Assembly (NCBI GenBank): GCA_027574665.1
Contig: CM050690.1
Coordinates: forward strand, 65,133,905 to 65,197,904
Length of the DNA: 64,000 nt
From: Rhynochetos jubatus
Lineage: Eukaryota; Chordata; Aves; Eurypygiformes; Rhynochetidae
Reading direction: 5' to 3'
The notes under the pieces were generated by a model. It was given only the letters and a program-made list of their open reading frames with translations, was not told the DNA's origin and did not search any database. Position 1 is the first letter of the stretch, and every line of letters begins with the position of its first letter. Shown here one piece after another: positions 10,357-23,321 of the stretch. The translations under genes were made by a program, and so were the position numbers.

Positions 10357-13300
10357 AGACTGGATTTGTAAAGATCATAGAATGGTGAGCAGTGAACTCC
10401 ACAGAACAGGTACATGCATGTGTCTCCACTTCAGTGCATAGCAGTGCTCTTGCTTTCTCTGTAGCACAATTGATCAAGCATCATTCCTTAGGGGAAATGG
10501 CTGTGTTATAGTGTTCATGTGCTCCAAACCGGAGCTTATTCCCACCATATAATGTAGCCACTTCTGAACAGTGGTTTGGGAAAGTACTAATGTGTGGTGA
10601 TGTTGGGGTCTATAATTACCTAGCTCTGTATTATGAGGAAATGGAAGGGGTAAGTCTGAGTTAAAATGGGACTTATGCCTCTGTCCCATGTCCAGGTTTG
10701 AAAAAGGAACAGTTGACTTCAGCCTGAGCAGAAGCCATTCCTAGGATATAAATAACATAATGATTACCATAAAAATAGTTTTTGAGACAGTGAAGGAGAA
10801 ACTTCATCAAGCAAGAACATCAGAAGATGTCTCATACATTACATGAATCATAGGCTACAGTATTTCGTGGCAGGTACAATTCAGTTACCATATGCTATGG
10901 ACAAATAAGTGGGAAACAAAAGCCTAGCATTTTTAGATCAGTAGGCAAAAATGCCAAAAATATCTCTCTTTGCACTGAGACAGTAAGAAACATAAAAGAC
11001 AAAAATGATTATGAGTCATCACTGAAACATCCCTGCCTCTGTGAGAAGCCAGATAGGGACAGAATGCATGAGTCACTAATCAGCATGTGCGAGGAAAGCC
11101 CACACCAAGATAAAACTGTTCCAAAACATGAGTTTTCTGAAATGCTTAAGGAGAAGTTTGGGTCTTTCACAAAACTTGACAGAAATAATGTTACTTATCT
11201 TGCAAAATCTACAGTACTGCAGCTGCAAAAATTCCTTTGATTCTGTAGAAAGACAGTGACTCAAAAGAGGTAAGCTAGAACAGAAATTAATTTCCATTTT
11301 CTTGCAAAACTGGTGGCATTTTACCACTGCCAGGTTGTATGGAAGTGCAGATAATTTTTACATTTTTGCAGTTGTTTAAAAAAATAAAACAAGTTGTTCT
11401 CTTAGTATCTTGAGCAGTGTTGGTCCTAACTTGCAGTAGAGTGGCTGGAGTGATGACATTGCATGGTTGTGCTCATATTACTAAAGGAAGCCACTGAAAG
11501 ACTGTAAAAACAGTAAGAAATTTACTGTGTGAAAACATTCTCATGCCTAGAAGGTTTTTACTGATACAGAAAAAAAAAAAAAAAGGAGAAGTTTCAATCC
11601 CATTAAAGAGAAAATGATAATGTTCCTCATCGAATAGATGAATAGCCTGAACTTTTCTCTGACATTGCCAATTTCTGAAATCAGAATTCTCTAGTTACCT
11701 GGCAACTGAGTTATATGTGCTGACCAAGCATTCTAGTGCTGTGTGGAATAGTGGCCCTGTATAGTTTGAAGCTCAGCTGCAGGCAACGTAACTAAAAATC
11801 CCCTCCTAACACACGGCTCTGGCTAATGTTGCTCTTGGAAGGAAATCTTGATGACCTTAGAAATCTGTGTCCCCTTGAGTGAGGTTAGAGAGGAAGCTCT
11901 ATCCAGAGAATAAGAAGGAGAATCTGACATTGATTTATTGCCTTACAGAGGTGAGTTATTTACTCTGAATCCAAGTTGCATCCCTTAGATTCTGTAACAC
12001 AGTGCAATACTTCAAAAGGAAAACTTTAAAGGATACTATTTATGCAATCTTTAGTAGACTGACCTTAAAATATTCCTACAGAACATACTAAAGAAAGGGG
12101 ATTTCAGGAGGTCATCCTACTCACCATCCTGATTCAAAATATTTCTATATCATATCTGGCAGCATGCATGTCTTGCCTGTTTTTTAAGAACATTTATTAT
12201 TTGTTTATACAATTCATTATGAAGAGTTAGAAGGCTCTTTCCAATGTCCAACCAAAGCCTTCTTCTTTACAATATGGCTTCATTATTTCTCATCGTATTC
12301 CTAATGAGAAGTTCAAACTACAGAAGTGGAGAGCTGATGGCACTGATTTATATTAGATCAATGACTGGTATTAGGCAGCAAGTGAGAAATTGCAACTGGG
12401 TCATTGACACAACTCTGCTGTGTGATATCCTTTGTGAAAGAAAGGAACTTTGTCATATTTCTCACATATGTGTGATTCAATACCAAGACCAAGCTTCCTC
12501 AGCCACTTACTGCACTGATTTGACTCCTGACAGCTGCAGTATGAAACTTCTGTGGCTTTCCTGCTACTCTAACCCAATCTCTGTTTTAAAGTGCCTGTAA
12601 CACATACGTCCCCAGGCACTCCACATAAAAACATAATTAAAACAAATATTACGCTTAATACACTTAATAATATAAATAAGCTTTTAGAAAAAAAATATCC
12701 TTTTACTGTCTGTTCCTTCTAGCAAAGAGAAATGTGATGCTGTATATTCAAAGGGTTTACTGGTGAGATGAACCCAGGGCACATTTGGAAGACATGAATC
12801 AAATGAGCACACTCTACTAACTAATAGGCTGATACTCAACATTCACCGTGGAACAAAGACACCAATGAATCCATTGCATCAACAGTATTTTCATATTAAT
12901 TCCCAAAGCAATTGACATCCAGCACAGCTGAAACCCAATATGGCCCGCAGCATGTGGACTAAGGTTAGCTCACATTAACATGAATGCCACAGTAATTTTT
13001 ACAGCTTGTCAGGAAGAGCTAGGGTAAAATCAAAGTAAGATAAAGGGAGATGGTAATCCATTTTGGTCTTTCTAAGCTTGTTTATTTATCAATTCTGTTA
13101 GCAATATACCTTCTCCAAAACTGCATTAACTGGTGTGAAGAAAAGTAGATTTGAAACAAACGCATTTAACAGCAGAACTCTGCCCTTAACCAAAATTCTG
13201 TTTATTTACAGAACCATTTCATGTAATCCAAGAATTTTATTTTTCCCAGCCGAGTGAACACTCTCCAATGAGGCAGAGAAAACTGCGTCATCTTATATTC

Positions 13301-13964
13301 TGAATGTTCCGTTTTTAAACTTGAACAACTTAAAATTTTATTAAGACAGGTACTCATTAGAACACGCACAGTTGTAAGTTTATCATCATCCTTTTATTTA
13401 TGAGGGATATTTGTCCTAAAGGAGGCTACCAGTGTAATTAAGACCTCTTCTAATCTCTGTCTTCCATAATGTCTTTATCCCTTTACCCTTCCTCTTATGT
13501 CACAAAAATAGATTTTCCTATTGAAATGAGGAATTTGTGATTTTAAAGATAGCTATGTTGGAATAGTCTATAATGGCTTTGAAATCGGGATACCCAGTTT
13601 CATAATTAGGACTACTGATATAAAACGGATCAAAGCGTACGTGCCTAATCAAGGAATTCTCTATATTTGCAACACAAACAAATAAGCATATACCAAACAA
13701 TTACACTACATGAATTTACACTACATAAACTTGTGTAAGCCCAAGTGGTTATTATTAATCACCATTATAGAGACAGAAAAACTCCTTATATTTTTCTAGA
13801 CATCTGAAATAGATAATCTATACTTGTAGTGATACAGTGTATCAGTATAATTTTATTCTTATATGTCCAGATCCTTGGAATTGGCCCACTACCCGTAAGA
13901 AAAGAAGAAAAATACAAGAACAAATGAAAAGCAAGAATTGCAATATAGGAAAAGTCATAAAGAA
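10357..13964. other. No gene recognised; unique AT-rich DNA
   Basis: I found no gene or known repeat in about 3.6 kb. There is a 15-base A-run at 11570-11584. The longest open frame, 12244-12600 plus (118 codons), is rich in Ser, Cys and Leu, has no motif I recognise, and is within chance expectation for this base composition. Confidence 0.55.
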
Positions 13965-14000
13965 GGGGGCGTGGGGGGTGGGGGGGTGGCGGGGGTGGGG
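13965..14000 (+). promoter_or_regulatory. G-quadruplex-forming G-tract
   Basis: Five runs of G (5, 6, 7, 5 and 4 long) lie within 36 bases, at 13965-13969, 13973-13978, 13980-13986, 13991-13995 and 13997-14000, with loops of 1 to 4 bases. This more than meets the usual G-quadruplex pattern of four runs of three or more G with short loops. It stands out sharply from the AT-rich DNA around it. Whether it regulates anything is not known. On the minus strand it is a matching C-rich tract. Confidence 0.7.
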
Positions 14001-15710
14001 ACACGACCCACCCAAACCAAACCAATCAACAACCAAATGAACAAATTAATAATCTTTTTGAGAACAGAGGAATCCAACTTTTTCTGAACTTCAATTTTGT
14101 CTCTTTCTGAATATTATCTTCCTTCACTTGCATCTGTAGACCTCCAACAATATTAAACAAGCTATCATGTACAAAGGAGAGTCACGCCTAGTAAAAAACA
14201 GGAAATTATTACCTAATATATATATTGATGACCTGGTAACTTTCAGTTTGACCTACTGAATTGCCTCATAGTCTTCAAAATAAAAAAAATAGCATTCAGT
14301 GGTTATAACAGTTCTCTTAGATCCTGAAACGCTTCTGGAATTTACATAAATCTTAAAACCCCATGGAACTTTCCAGCACAGTGACAATTTTTTAAACAAT
14401 GTTATTTAATTTACAAACCTTTAAAAAGTCAACTCAATTTTAACTGGTTGTGTAATGCATATAGTGGGAGTTTTAACCCTCAAACTTGTCAAGCTTCCTG
14501 GACAATAATGGACAATCATGAAAGCTCTAAGATTTATTTAGAAGACTTCAGAGTTGACGTCTAGGTTGACCCCTTCTGTGTATACAATACTGGAACTAAA
14601 AACTCTGCAGGAACTAATTCTTTAAGCTCTTTTTACCAGAGAAACAATACCTTCCTTGCTCTTAATGGGAAAATTCTTCCATTCTCTCTCAAACACAGCT
14701 AAGTAACCATGTAAATAAATACAAATGAGCGACAGCAAAGGCAACATTTCCTTCAGAACAGTGATAGGCTTGTAAAGTTCAAGGTCTTCCAACTAATTTG
14801 GTAAACAAGGACAACGGTATTATCTATTCAGGAGCAGCAGAGATTTAAAATAAGAATATGCAGGAAGAAAACATGGGTGTCCCAGTTGTCACACCATGAT
14901 TTTTTCCTCTACAGTAAAATTAATGAATGAGAAGCATTTTTGGTACTGAAACCATCTAAGGACACTTCCCTCCATTCTGCACCTTCCTTTTGGAGGCATT
15001 TTCCCAGGATTTCACATTTAAATGCTCTTTGATTTAGCTTGCCTGACTTTCGTTTAGTGTATATGTTCTGTTGGTCCTGGAAAATAAATTAAAACAACAC
15101 AGGCCCCAGACATCTGATGGTATGAGCCAGAGCAGAAGCCACAAAACAATTTTTCAAATTCAAATGACAAAATTAATAACTTAATGGAGGCAATGATGAA
15201 TCCTGCCTGCAGATCTACATCTGAGAGAACAGAATGTGCAGAATGATGGTTGTTTATTCCTTTACTAACATGGCTAGATAGTTCTATTAATTTGTTCTCA
15301 CTCTGAGAATGTCTATCAATTTTTTTGTTTCTTTCTGGTCTCCTTTCCAACCAGGGGAACAACCTGAATGAAATGGAAGTAACACCCCATTTTATACCTA
15401 CTTCAACACTGTTTTTTATCTGGAGGTGTTTAGTTGCCTGCACGTTCATGGATTTTTTTAAATGCTAGTGTACAGTAATTATCTTCTTCTCTTACAGTTG
15501 GAAAGTGTGGTTAACAAACTGACCATTTAAAAAAAATAAAAGATGAAAAATGTTATAGTCATCAGAAAACTGACCATCATTGTGATTCAGCTTAGGAAAT
15601 GTTAATGTGGTGTTTGTGAACTGAAATCCTTGCCTCCACAAACTAGTGAGGGTTTTACATCTGGCTTCAATTGCATCGGTATTTTACTCACAGAAAAGAT
15701 CTCTCTAAGT
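14001..15710. other. No gene recognised; unique AT-rich DNA
   Basis: Just after the G-tract there is a CCAAA-rich patch at 14007-14039. Beyond that I see only unique AT-rich sequence. The minus-strand open frame 15054-15449 (131 codons) matches nothing I recognise and has no visible domain, signal peptide or repeat. Confidence 0.55.
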
Positions 15711-16510
15711 TCATAGACTCATAGAATAGTTTGGGTTGGAAGACACCTTTAAAGGTCATCTAGTCCAACCTCCCTGCAATGAGCAGGGACATCCCATTAT
15801 GCTTTGCATCCCTTGCCAAGTTCAGCTCCTTCCACACCTTGGCCTTCCTGACTCCAACCCTAAACAACCAGGCAGCATCCCCATCCCCTTCCCTGCTTCC
15901 ACTCCCTGCACCCTTCAGTTTGACCTTCTTGCCCTTTAGTTTGACCAGCAGGTGTCAACTCATCCATTCCTGTCTCTTGTGATCCTTCCCTGATTTCTTA
16001 CTCCCTAGGATTGAGAGCTGTCAACACTGTATGGAAAGCATCCTTAAAGATCCACCAGTGCATAATCACCAGCCCAGGCTGCCTCCAACCTTGACATCAC
16101 CAATTAGCTCACTTGTGTTGGTGACCATCAGCTCCAGCATCACATCCCCCCTGGCAGGGCTGTCTATTACCTGGCTTAAGAAGTTACCCTCAGTGCACTC
16201 CAGGACTCTCCTGGATTGCCTACAGCTCGCTGTGATACTTTCCAGCAGTGTTGGGGGGGTCTAAAGTCCCTCAGCAGGACGAGATGCCTCAGTAAGGCGG
16301 CTTCATCAATCGGCCTCCTTGCTCGGACAGCTTGTAGTAGACACCAACAGCGAGGTGTTGTTTTGTTGTTTGTTGCCTCAGTCTCTAGTTCTTACCCACA
16401 AGCTTTCAACGTGCTCGCGGATATCATTCAGACAGCTGTTCATGCTGTATGCACTCTAGTTTACCTAGACTCAGAAACGCAAGTGTGCCTTGCTGTAGGA
16501 CTGTAAAACT
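15711..16510 (-). mobile_element. CR1 LINE, 3' tip joined to 5' endonuclease region
   Basis: The first ~85 bp (15711-15796) are a CR1 3' tip on the minus strand, with octamer copies (catagactcatagaat) and the block gtcatctagtccaacctccc. The rest (about 15800-16510) is the antisense of a CR1 endonuclease and endonuclease-RT linker region. Blocks include ccttagtttgaccagcagg-like text near 15935, ctgtctattacctggcttaag (16161-16181), ctggattgcctacagctcgctg (16210-16231) and ttacccacaagctttcaacg (16393-16412). The RT and most of the 3' half between them are absent. This can be one internally deleted copy or two abutting copies. Many frame changes make it dead. Confidence 0.82.
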
Positions 16511-19500
16511 GCAAACCTGTACCATAGTGAACTGCAGGTCTTAATTCAGTCATTTCTTAATGTATGAGCCCTATTCATTATTCATATTTCCTGTGGAGAT
16601 GCTGGAAGTTTTAAGATGCTGAATCTGCAGCTTTTTGAAACACAACTGCAAAAGCTGCTTTTTGAAGGTGGAAAGGATTTTTTTTTTTTTTTTGTAACAT
16701 TTATTGTAATTATTAAAATTAATGTAGTCATAATGGCATTTTAAAAAATTATACTGTTTCATACTTGAGAGAATTTTGCCTCTTTTCTGGCTTCCTGTTT
16801 AGAAGGTTATTCGGCACAAACTATTTAATATAAAATGTCAAACCTGAACCTCTTTTTCTTCAGTGAATATTTGGATGATCACCTGAAACTGTGTAAAAAA
16901 ATTGATTATTCTTGTTTTCCCTTTATAATGATAGAGGTAATCTTCCAGCACAGCAGTGTCTGCAGCATTCTGCTCTTTCTTGTATCCCTAGCAACACAAA
17001 CTGTTCCCTTATTCAGACAGTTCAGTGTAATATAAATTTGTCACATCCCTTCTGGAAGGTATGTACCAACAATTCTTATCTCTGAGTATGCAAATACAGT
17101 GAGAAGTTAGTTAAAGACTTCATCAGCTCAGTAGAAATACAAGTCGTTTAGGAGGCCAAATGGTGTCATAACTCCAGTACAACTTTTTTAGAGCTATAGT
17201 TCAACATGAAATCCATAGTAAAACTGATCTCCACGGTTTGTCTCTGATGTAGACGGCTTCATTATAAACCATAGTTTATGCCCATTTTTAAAATGTCAAA
17301 CAGATTAAAAACTGACAATTTCCTGTTTTGTATCCTGACATTTTGAAAATTATAGGGGAAAATAATTTACTAAACTCAGGGTCAGCCACAGTAATGTGAA
17401 CAAGACAGAGCTACCATTAACATCCAGCAAAATATGGGAAATTACTATCTCACTCATATTAAGTATAAATGAATATGCAGAATGCGAAAGAGGGAAATAG
17501 CATTGATTTAAAAGACACTAAAAATATCAGATTTTTTCACAGCTTCACAACCCACAGAGATGTCAATTTCTATGTCATTTATTATTCATTTTGCCTCAGA
17601 TAAAATCTGACTGATATTCTTTAAAAAGTTATAAAACAAAATATGGAAGCTTTCAGGGTACTGCTATGGGTGATGCTAGCACATGAAATAAAAATGAAAC
17701 CCCATATATTACTTTAAGACATAAGAAGTGAAAATGCCAAGTTTTACTGCCATTGTCCTGATATTGTCAGTTCCAGGTAAATTTTATAATCTTTTATATA
17801 AATAATATTTACAATGAAAGAAAAGTAATTGCACTCTGTTCTTCAGCTCATAACAGCAAGACTATAGTGAAACTTAGCTTTCTTCAATAACGATATGTTT
17901 TTTGGTGTGTTTATGCTATTCCATTTTTACCCTATCTGACAGCTATTCATCAAGACAATCAATGGTACACCTCCTCAAAGCAACACAATCTCTGAGCACC
18001 AGATAGGACTGCCATTTGGAGATATGTTCTGTGGAGAGATGGGAGAGAAAGCCTTGAAGATTCTTGCCTTTTTCTTCCCACACAAATAAATAGAGTTCCA
18101 TCTTGCAGAACTGTCTTTCTGTATAGCAGCAAAATAAAACCCTATCATGACAGTCTGACATAATTTTCTGAAGCAACTGGACAACAACGGGGGACACCTC
18201 CCCATTGCAAAGCTTGTGATATGTTCACATTTATTCCATTTCCAATGCCAAAACCAACATAGAACTCTCATATTTCACATTATAAAACCATGTCACAAGC
18301 CTTCTCTTTTAGAAAAGCGGGTAGCTCTGACCACCCCTATTAGAAGTCTTTGCTAACTGACCTTACATCCCTATCCAGGCAAGGGTAATTTGCTTATGGG
18401 TCTCTCAAGATGCTGTCAGGGCAAAAGGGCAAACAAACTCCCACCTGAGTTTGATAGCGGTTGCTTTCAGGTATACCCTGTAAGCTCAGAGTAACCACAT
18501 AGTTCAAACATTCTTTGATTCCTCTTGGCATTAATCACCCTAATTCCCCAAATAAGCTAACACAATAAGCCATGTTTGACTTGGCATCTATGTCCCTTGA
18601 TCTCTGGGAATCTGAATGACCTATTTTCACTATAGTTATAAAAAACTACAAGCCTGTGCTAAAATAAATACATAAATAAATAAAATCCATAGAAAAGAGA
18701 AGGAAAAGTCATACAACTCTATTTTGGATCTTATCTACATCTCCAAAACTTGCCGTGGCTGCTTCTACAATCTCCTTCCCCTCAGCTAAACCCATCTATG
18801 GTTAGGCAAAGCAGAAGACAGACCTAACATAGCATGCCTTCTGTCTGTGGGTCAAAGTCAATCTGTCAGATGGACTGACATCCATGGCAGTTGTCTGCCT
18901 TGTGCTTTCAAAACATCTCTTCCTTCTCTATCTCTGTATTAGGGTCCAATATCCTCTTCAGTCCCACCTACTGGCTTGACAATAGTGACCCAACCTACCT
19001 ATGTAGAATCAAATGGGCAGTTTCTTCTTGTTACCAGTCCACTGTTATCTGAAATCCTCAAGAGTGTATGTGATACTTACAAAATTAGTACTGATACTTC
19101 CTTATTGGTATGAATTAAAAGATATCCCTCATAAAACACAATTGCCCTTGAAAGAGACATTCTGATATATAGAAAAAGTACTTGACGGACAAAGTAGTTT
19201 TAACAGGCAAACAATTCTATCACTGCATTGTCTTGAGTAAGTGGAAGAATAAACACATTAATTATCCCAACTAAGTTATGTCATTAAACAAGTCAACATA
19301 AATACATATTTGATGAATCAGTAATGGAAAATATACAGAAAGCTTTCCACAAAAAGCAGAAACAGAAAATGAATACATTATGAGTCAGGCAGGTTTACAA
19401 GAAACCTTCAAAACTCTATTTAAGAACTTCGTTATATTCATATGACGTCGACTGAGCAGTCAACCTGTCTCCGTTTTCTAGATAAAGTTGGAAAAGGTGC

Positions 19501-20419
19501 ATGATTGATTGAGTATAGCTAAGAATGTTGGTAAAAAGATACAGGCATTAAACTTGAGAGCAAGGAAAGGACATAGATAGCTCTTCTGAAAGCTCTTTGT
19601 TCATAGAAGATTAAATGCACCTCACCTTTCGAGACAGAAGCCAGATCACAACATCACAAAATATAAACACCTCATGTTTTTAGAAAGTTTCGGGCTTTTT
19701 CCTTCACTGAAATGCTTTTTGACAAAATGAAAAGGCAACCTATGTATGGTTTTTTTCATGTCATTACGTTCAGGATGGTATATTGACAATTATCCACTAG
19801 AGACTAAATTTAAGGAAGACACTTCTCTTACAGACTATTCATTATGGCTTTGGGTGCTGCTCTCTCAGCTGAGGACAGAAGAGAAAAGCAGATTCCAGAG
19901 CTTTGTTTCATTCCATGACATATCACAATGGATCTTACCACCGTAGGATTCTGTGCTACATGGGACAATGACAGACTACAGCAAACAGCTAGCTACAAGG
20001 GCAGTGCATAACAGGGGTCCATTAAAATTTGATCAAAATTTTAAAATAATGATAATTCTTATGTGTGCTTTATATATTGCCATTGTCAGACACTATTCAA
20101 TTGTATAATGATGTTTAGCTGCACATATAGAAATATCTTGTCAGAATGCTTGATTTTATCTGCTGAATTAGAATGCAGCTGGCTTCTCAGTACTTCAGAA
20201 ATAATCAGGTAAGAACTGAAAGAATATCTGACAGGCAAACAGATGAACGTGTCCCCTACACAACAAATTCAGAGAACTCTGTGCATGAACAGACCTGTGT
20301 ATGCCAGTATATGACAACACTGTATGATCATTCAAATCAAAATCAAAGGATGAACTAACAGGTGATGCAGACATAAGCTGTAAACAGATATTTTGTGCTC
20401 AATACATATCTGTGTTATA
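16511..20419. other. No gene recognised; unique AT-rich DNA
   Basis: No gene or named repeat. Low-complexity tracts are a T-run at 16678-16693 and an AAAT-type run at about 18660-18686. Two overlapping minus-strand frames at 17943-18271 (84 and 98 codons) and one at 19746-19946 plus show no recognisable family. Confidence 0.55.
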
Positions 20420-20446
20420 ATGAGGCATTTTGGAAAAATGCCTCAT
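20420..20446. repeat. Perfect 12-bp hairpin with 3-base loop
   Basis: The arms 20420-20431 (atgaggcatttt) and 20435-20446 (aaaatgcctcat) are exact reverse complements separated by gga. It resembles a bacterial-style terminator in shape, but in this genome context it is only a short inverted repeat of unknown meaning, about 120 bp upstream of the CR1 at 20565. Confidence 0.6.
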
Positions 20447-20564
20447 ATTGATTATTACTTCACTTTTCAAAAGGTACAGATATCTAAAACTTTGCATTTC
20501 AACTTCTTGTTGCTATTACTTCTCATAACTTAACATGTTTCTATTGGAACATTAGAGGGGATAC

Positions 20565-21505
20565 TTTGTCACAGACGTAGACTGTGGGATTGAGTGCACC
20601 CTCAGGAAGTTTGCCAATGACACCAAGCTGTGTGGTGCGGTTGAGTTGCTGGAGGGAAGGGATTCCATCCAGGGGGACCTGGACAGGCTGCAGAGGTGGG
20701 CCTGTGCCACCCTCATGAAGTTCAACAAGCCTGAGAGCAAGGTCCTCCCCATGGGTCAGGACAATCCCAAACACAAGGACAGGCTGGGAAGAGAGTGGAT
20801 GGAGAGCAGCCCTGAGGAGAAGGACTTGGGGGTACTGGGGGATGACAAGCTGGACATAAGCCATCAGGGAGTGCTGGCAGCCCAGAAAGCCAACCTTATC
20901 CTGGGCTGTATCCAGAGAAGCGTGGCCAGCAGGTCAGGAGAGGGGATTCTCCCCCTCTACTCCAATCTCCTGAGACACCACCTGGAGTACTGGCGCCTGC
21001 TTGGGGCCCCTAGCATAAGAATATCAACCAGTTGGAATGAGTCCAGAGGAAGCCACAGATATGATCAGGGGGCTGGAGCACCTCTGCTGTGGGGACAGGC
21101 TGAGAGAGTTGGGCTTGTTCAGCCTGAAAAAGAGAAGGCTTCAGAGAGACTTTATAGCACCTTCCAGTGCCTGAAGGGGCTACAAGAAAGCTGGGGGGAG
21201 GGGACTTTTTACAAGGGCCTGTAGTGACAGGACAAGGGGTAACGGGTTTAAATTGAAAGTGGTTAGATTGGGATTGGATATCAGAAGAAATTCTTCCTGG
21301 AGAGGGTGGGGAGGCACTGGAACATGTTGCCCAGAGCAGCTGTGGATGCCTCATCCCTGGAATTGTTCAAGGCCAGGCTGGATGAGGCTTTGAGCAACCT
21401 GGTCTAGTGGAGGGTGTCCCTGCCTACAGCAGGGGGCTTGGAACTAGATGATCTTTATCGCCCCTTCCAGCCCAAACCGTTCTGTGTTTCTGTGATTCTA
21501 TAGGA
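20565..21505 (+). mobile_element. CR1 LINE, RT C-terminal half to 3' tail
   Basis: This 0.94-kb plus-strand CR1 runs from the RT palm just before motif C through the thumb and C-terminal region, the ORF2 stop in ggtctag (21402-21408), the 3' UTR and the octamer tail (ttctgtgtttctgtgattctat). It is 5'-truncated. The block normally reading F-A-D-D-T-K-L, which holds the two catalytic aspartates of the RT, reads F-A-N-D-T-K-L here (20610-20630), so the first of the pair is lost. Sequence identity to the remembered avian consensus is high, so the copy is fairly young. Confidence 0.95.
20646..21224 (+). pseudogene. CR1 ORF2 C-terminal fragment
   Basis: This 192-codon frame is the longest recognisable protein-like segment in the window. 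It starts after motif C (MLEGRDSIQGDLDRLQRWA) and covers the conserved CR1 stretch SSPEEKDLGVL at about residues 53-63 and AAQKANLILGCIQRS at about 78-92. Later residues drift out of the CR1 reading: the usual sense frame changes near 20990, so the last third is not CR1 protein. It lacks an endonuclease and most of the RT and has no function. The apparent ATG is a chance internal methionine. Confidence 0.85.
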
Positions 21506-23288
21506 TCAGCTTACAGCTAAAGAGTTAGTGTCTTACTGCAACTGACATTAGAGAATTAACAGACACCTCTTGAAGATGGGCTTTAGGCTGCCTGGGGTAA
21601 GGATATTTTTCCTTACATTTTTTTGGGAGGCTTTTTTGCCTCACAGCTGTGAAGATAAAAAGGACAACTAACGTGCTTGTATGATCAGTGTTTGTCATTG
21701 TGGAAGGGCTAAAGCTTCCTAATGTAGCCATGCCAGATTTGGTCCTTCTTTTTTCTATCGACAAGCCGTTGCTTCCTCCAAACTACAAGATTGTGTAAAG
21801 GTCCTGTAATCCCAAACCTCCTTATTTTTGGAAAATGGCACCAAGAATACTTACTCCCTATCACAGCCTTGAAAACAACCTTCTGCTCACATGATGGCTG
21901 TGTTTTATCAAGCCCACCCATCACAGGACTCTCAACGGCATTACACCTCCCCATCCAAGAGTTTTTCAGCCCTCTGCTACATAGAGATGTGAGATCCTGC
22001 TACATCACATCTGGTAGACCACGTCTGACAAGTGGAAACCATTTCTCTTAAAAAAACCTTCACTACTGTAATATTTATTGTTTCTTCACTATTACAAAAG
22101 AGAATGCATTTTAATAAGGTTTTTCCTACCTTCTGAAGACATGTCAGAAGGTGACTTAAAGGTAGGGAATTTTTCCATTTAACAGTGCTAATTCTGGATA
22201 AGATACTATTTATTCTGTTGAAAGACAAGTGATCATGAAATCATGGTTTGGACATGAGAATTCCACCACTACAGGGTATAAACTGTGTATATGAGAGAAA
22301 ACTCTTGTTTAAAACAGACCATTGGCCACTCTGAAAGAAACTTTAGATATTAATGATAACAAGATCCATGATGTATTTGTGGATCGTATAGGAAGGTATT
22401 GTTATTGGGGATGCATTTGTCCTTTTATAGAGTTCATTGAAGAATATTCTAAAGGAGAGAGTTGTTCTGCTGTTTTCTCAAGGAATCAAATTTATTGTGA
22501 GTTATTTCGCAGAACCAATTAATATTAAGGGAACAAATTCGGTGACTCATGAAACCAACAGCAAAATACGATATAATATTTACTTAATGAAGACAGCAGA
22601 AAGAAATTTTTAACACTAATTAATTATTATGTTCATTATGTATTTTCTCATATGGTGTCAATTTGTCACAAACTAGACTACTGATATTTTTTATGTGCTA
22701 TGGAGAGAATTCTTGGAAGAGCATTGTATTTTTATAGAATTCTAGGACAAATAATGCTATTTGTGAAACAGCAAGAGAGCTCATTCGTCACTTGTGCAGG
22801 CAGCATGAAACATGGCATATAAATGCCTGAAGGAAGGATGTGAGGACTGGGATTCTGGGGTAGACCTTTACACATCCAACAAACATGTGGCATGAGTATG
22901 ATGTTATTGTGATGAATGCTGGTTTTCTTCTGAGTCACTTTTGTCTTCCCTTTTTGACAAGGGAGTACTGTGGCCATACCTTGGCCAAGAGTCAAGTATA
23001 AAGTGAGCAGGAAATGCATATATTAAGCCATGGCAAGCAGGAACAGAGCGTTATCAGCAAAAACCAAAAGAGGAACAATCTGCAAAGGTAGAGAAAGGGG
23101 GACATCAATATGCAGGTGTTCAATACCACATAGAAGGAGCATGCCTAGATAGAGGAGCTCCATACAGGAGCTAAGCTGTTGCCCAAGCCCAACATGGAGA
23201 TGGTCACATTCCCTGAAGTGGCACCACTTAGAGTTGTAACTGCAGCAGTTTGAAGTTGATGATATATGCGTATGTGTGAATATAAATC
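21506..23288. other. No gene recognised
   Basis: Unique AT-rich DNA. The block 22740-23280 is slightly less AT-rich and has three overlapping minus-strand frames of 60 to 102 codons (23023-23413), none of which I recognise. A repeat of an unnamed family there cannot be excluded. Confidence 0.5.
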
Positions 23289-23321
23289 CTGACACCTCCC
23301 TGACACCTCCCTGACACCACC
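23289..23321. repeat. Tandem repeat, three 11-bp units
   Basis: Units 23289-23299 and 23300-23310 are identical (ctgacacctcc). The third, 23311-23321, differs at one base (ctgacaccacc). A canonical aataaa hexamer follows about 20 bases later (23342-23347). Confidence 0.85.

Noticed and set aside
11570-11584. A-run as the tail of a processed pseudogene
   Set aside because: No gene-like sequence upstream and no flanking duplication; the same applies to the A-run at 60405-60419.
12244-12600. 118-codon plus-strand open frame as a possible gene
   Set aside because: No recognisable family or motif and no supporting splice or promoter signal; several such frames are expected by chance.
13786-14040. 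Three overlapping open frames across the G-rich tract
   Set aside because: They arise from the simple G/C-rich sequence, with runs of Pro or Gly-Trp, and carry no domain.
15054-15449. 131-codon minus-strand open frame as a possible gene
   Set aside because: No recognisable domain and chance-level length for this base composition.
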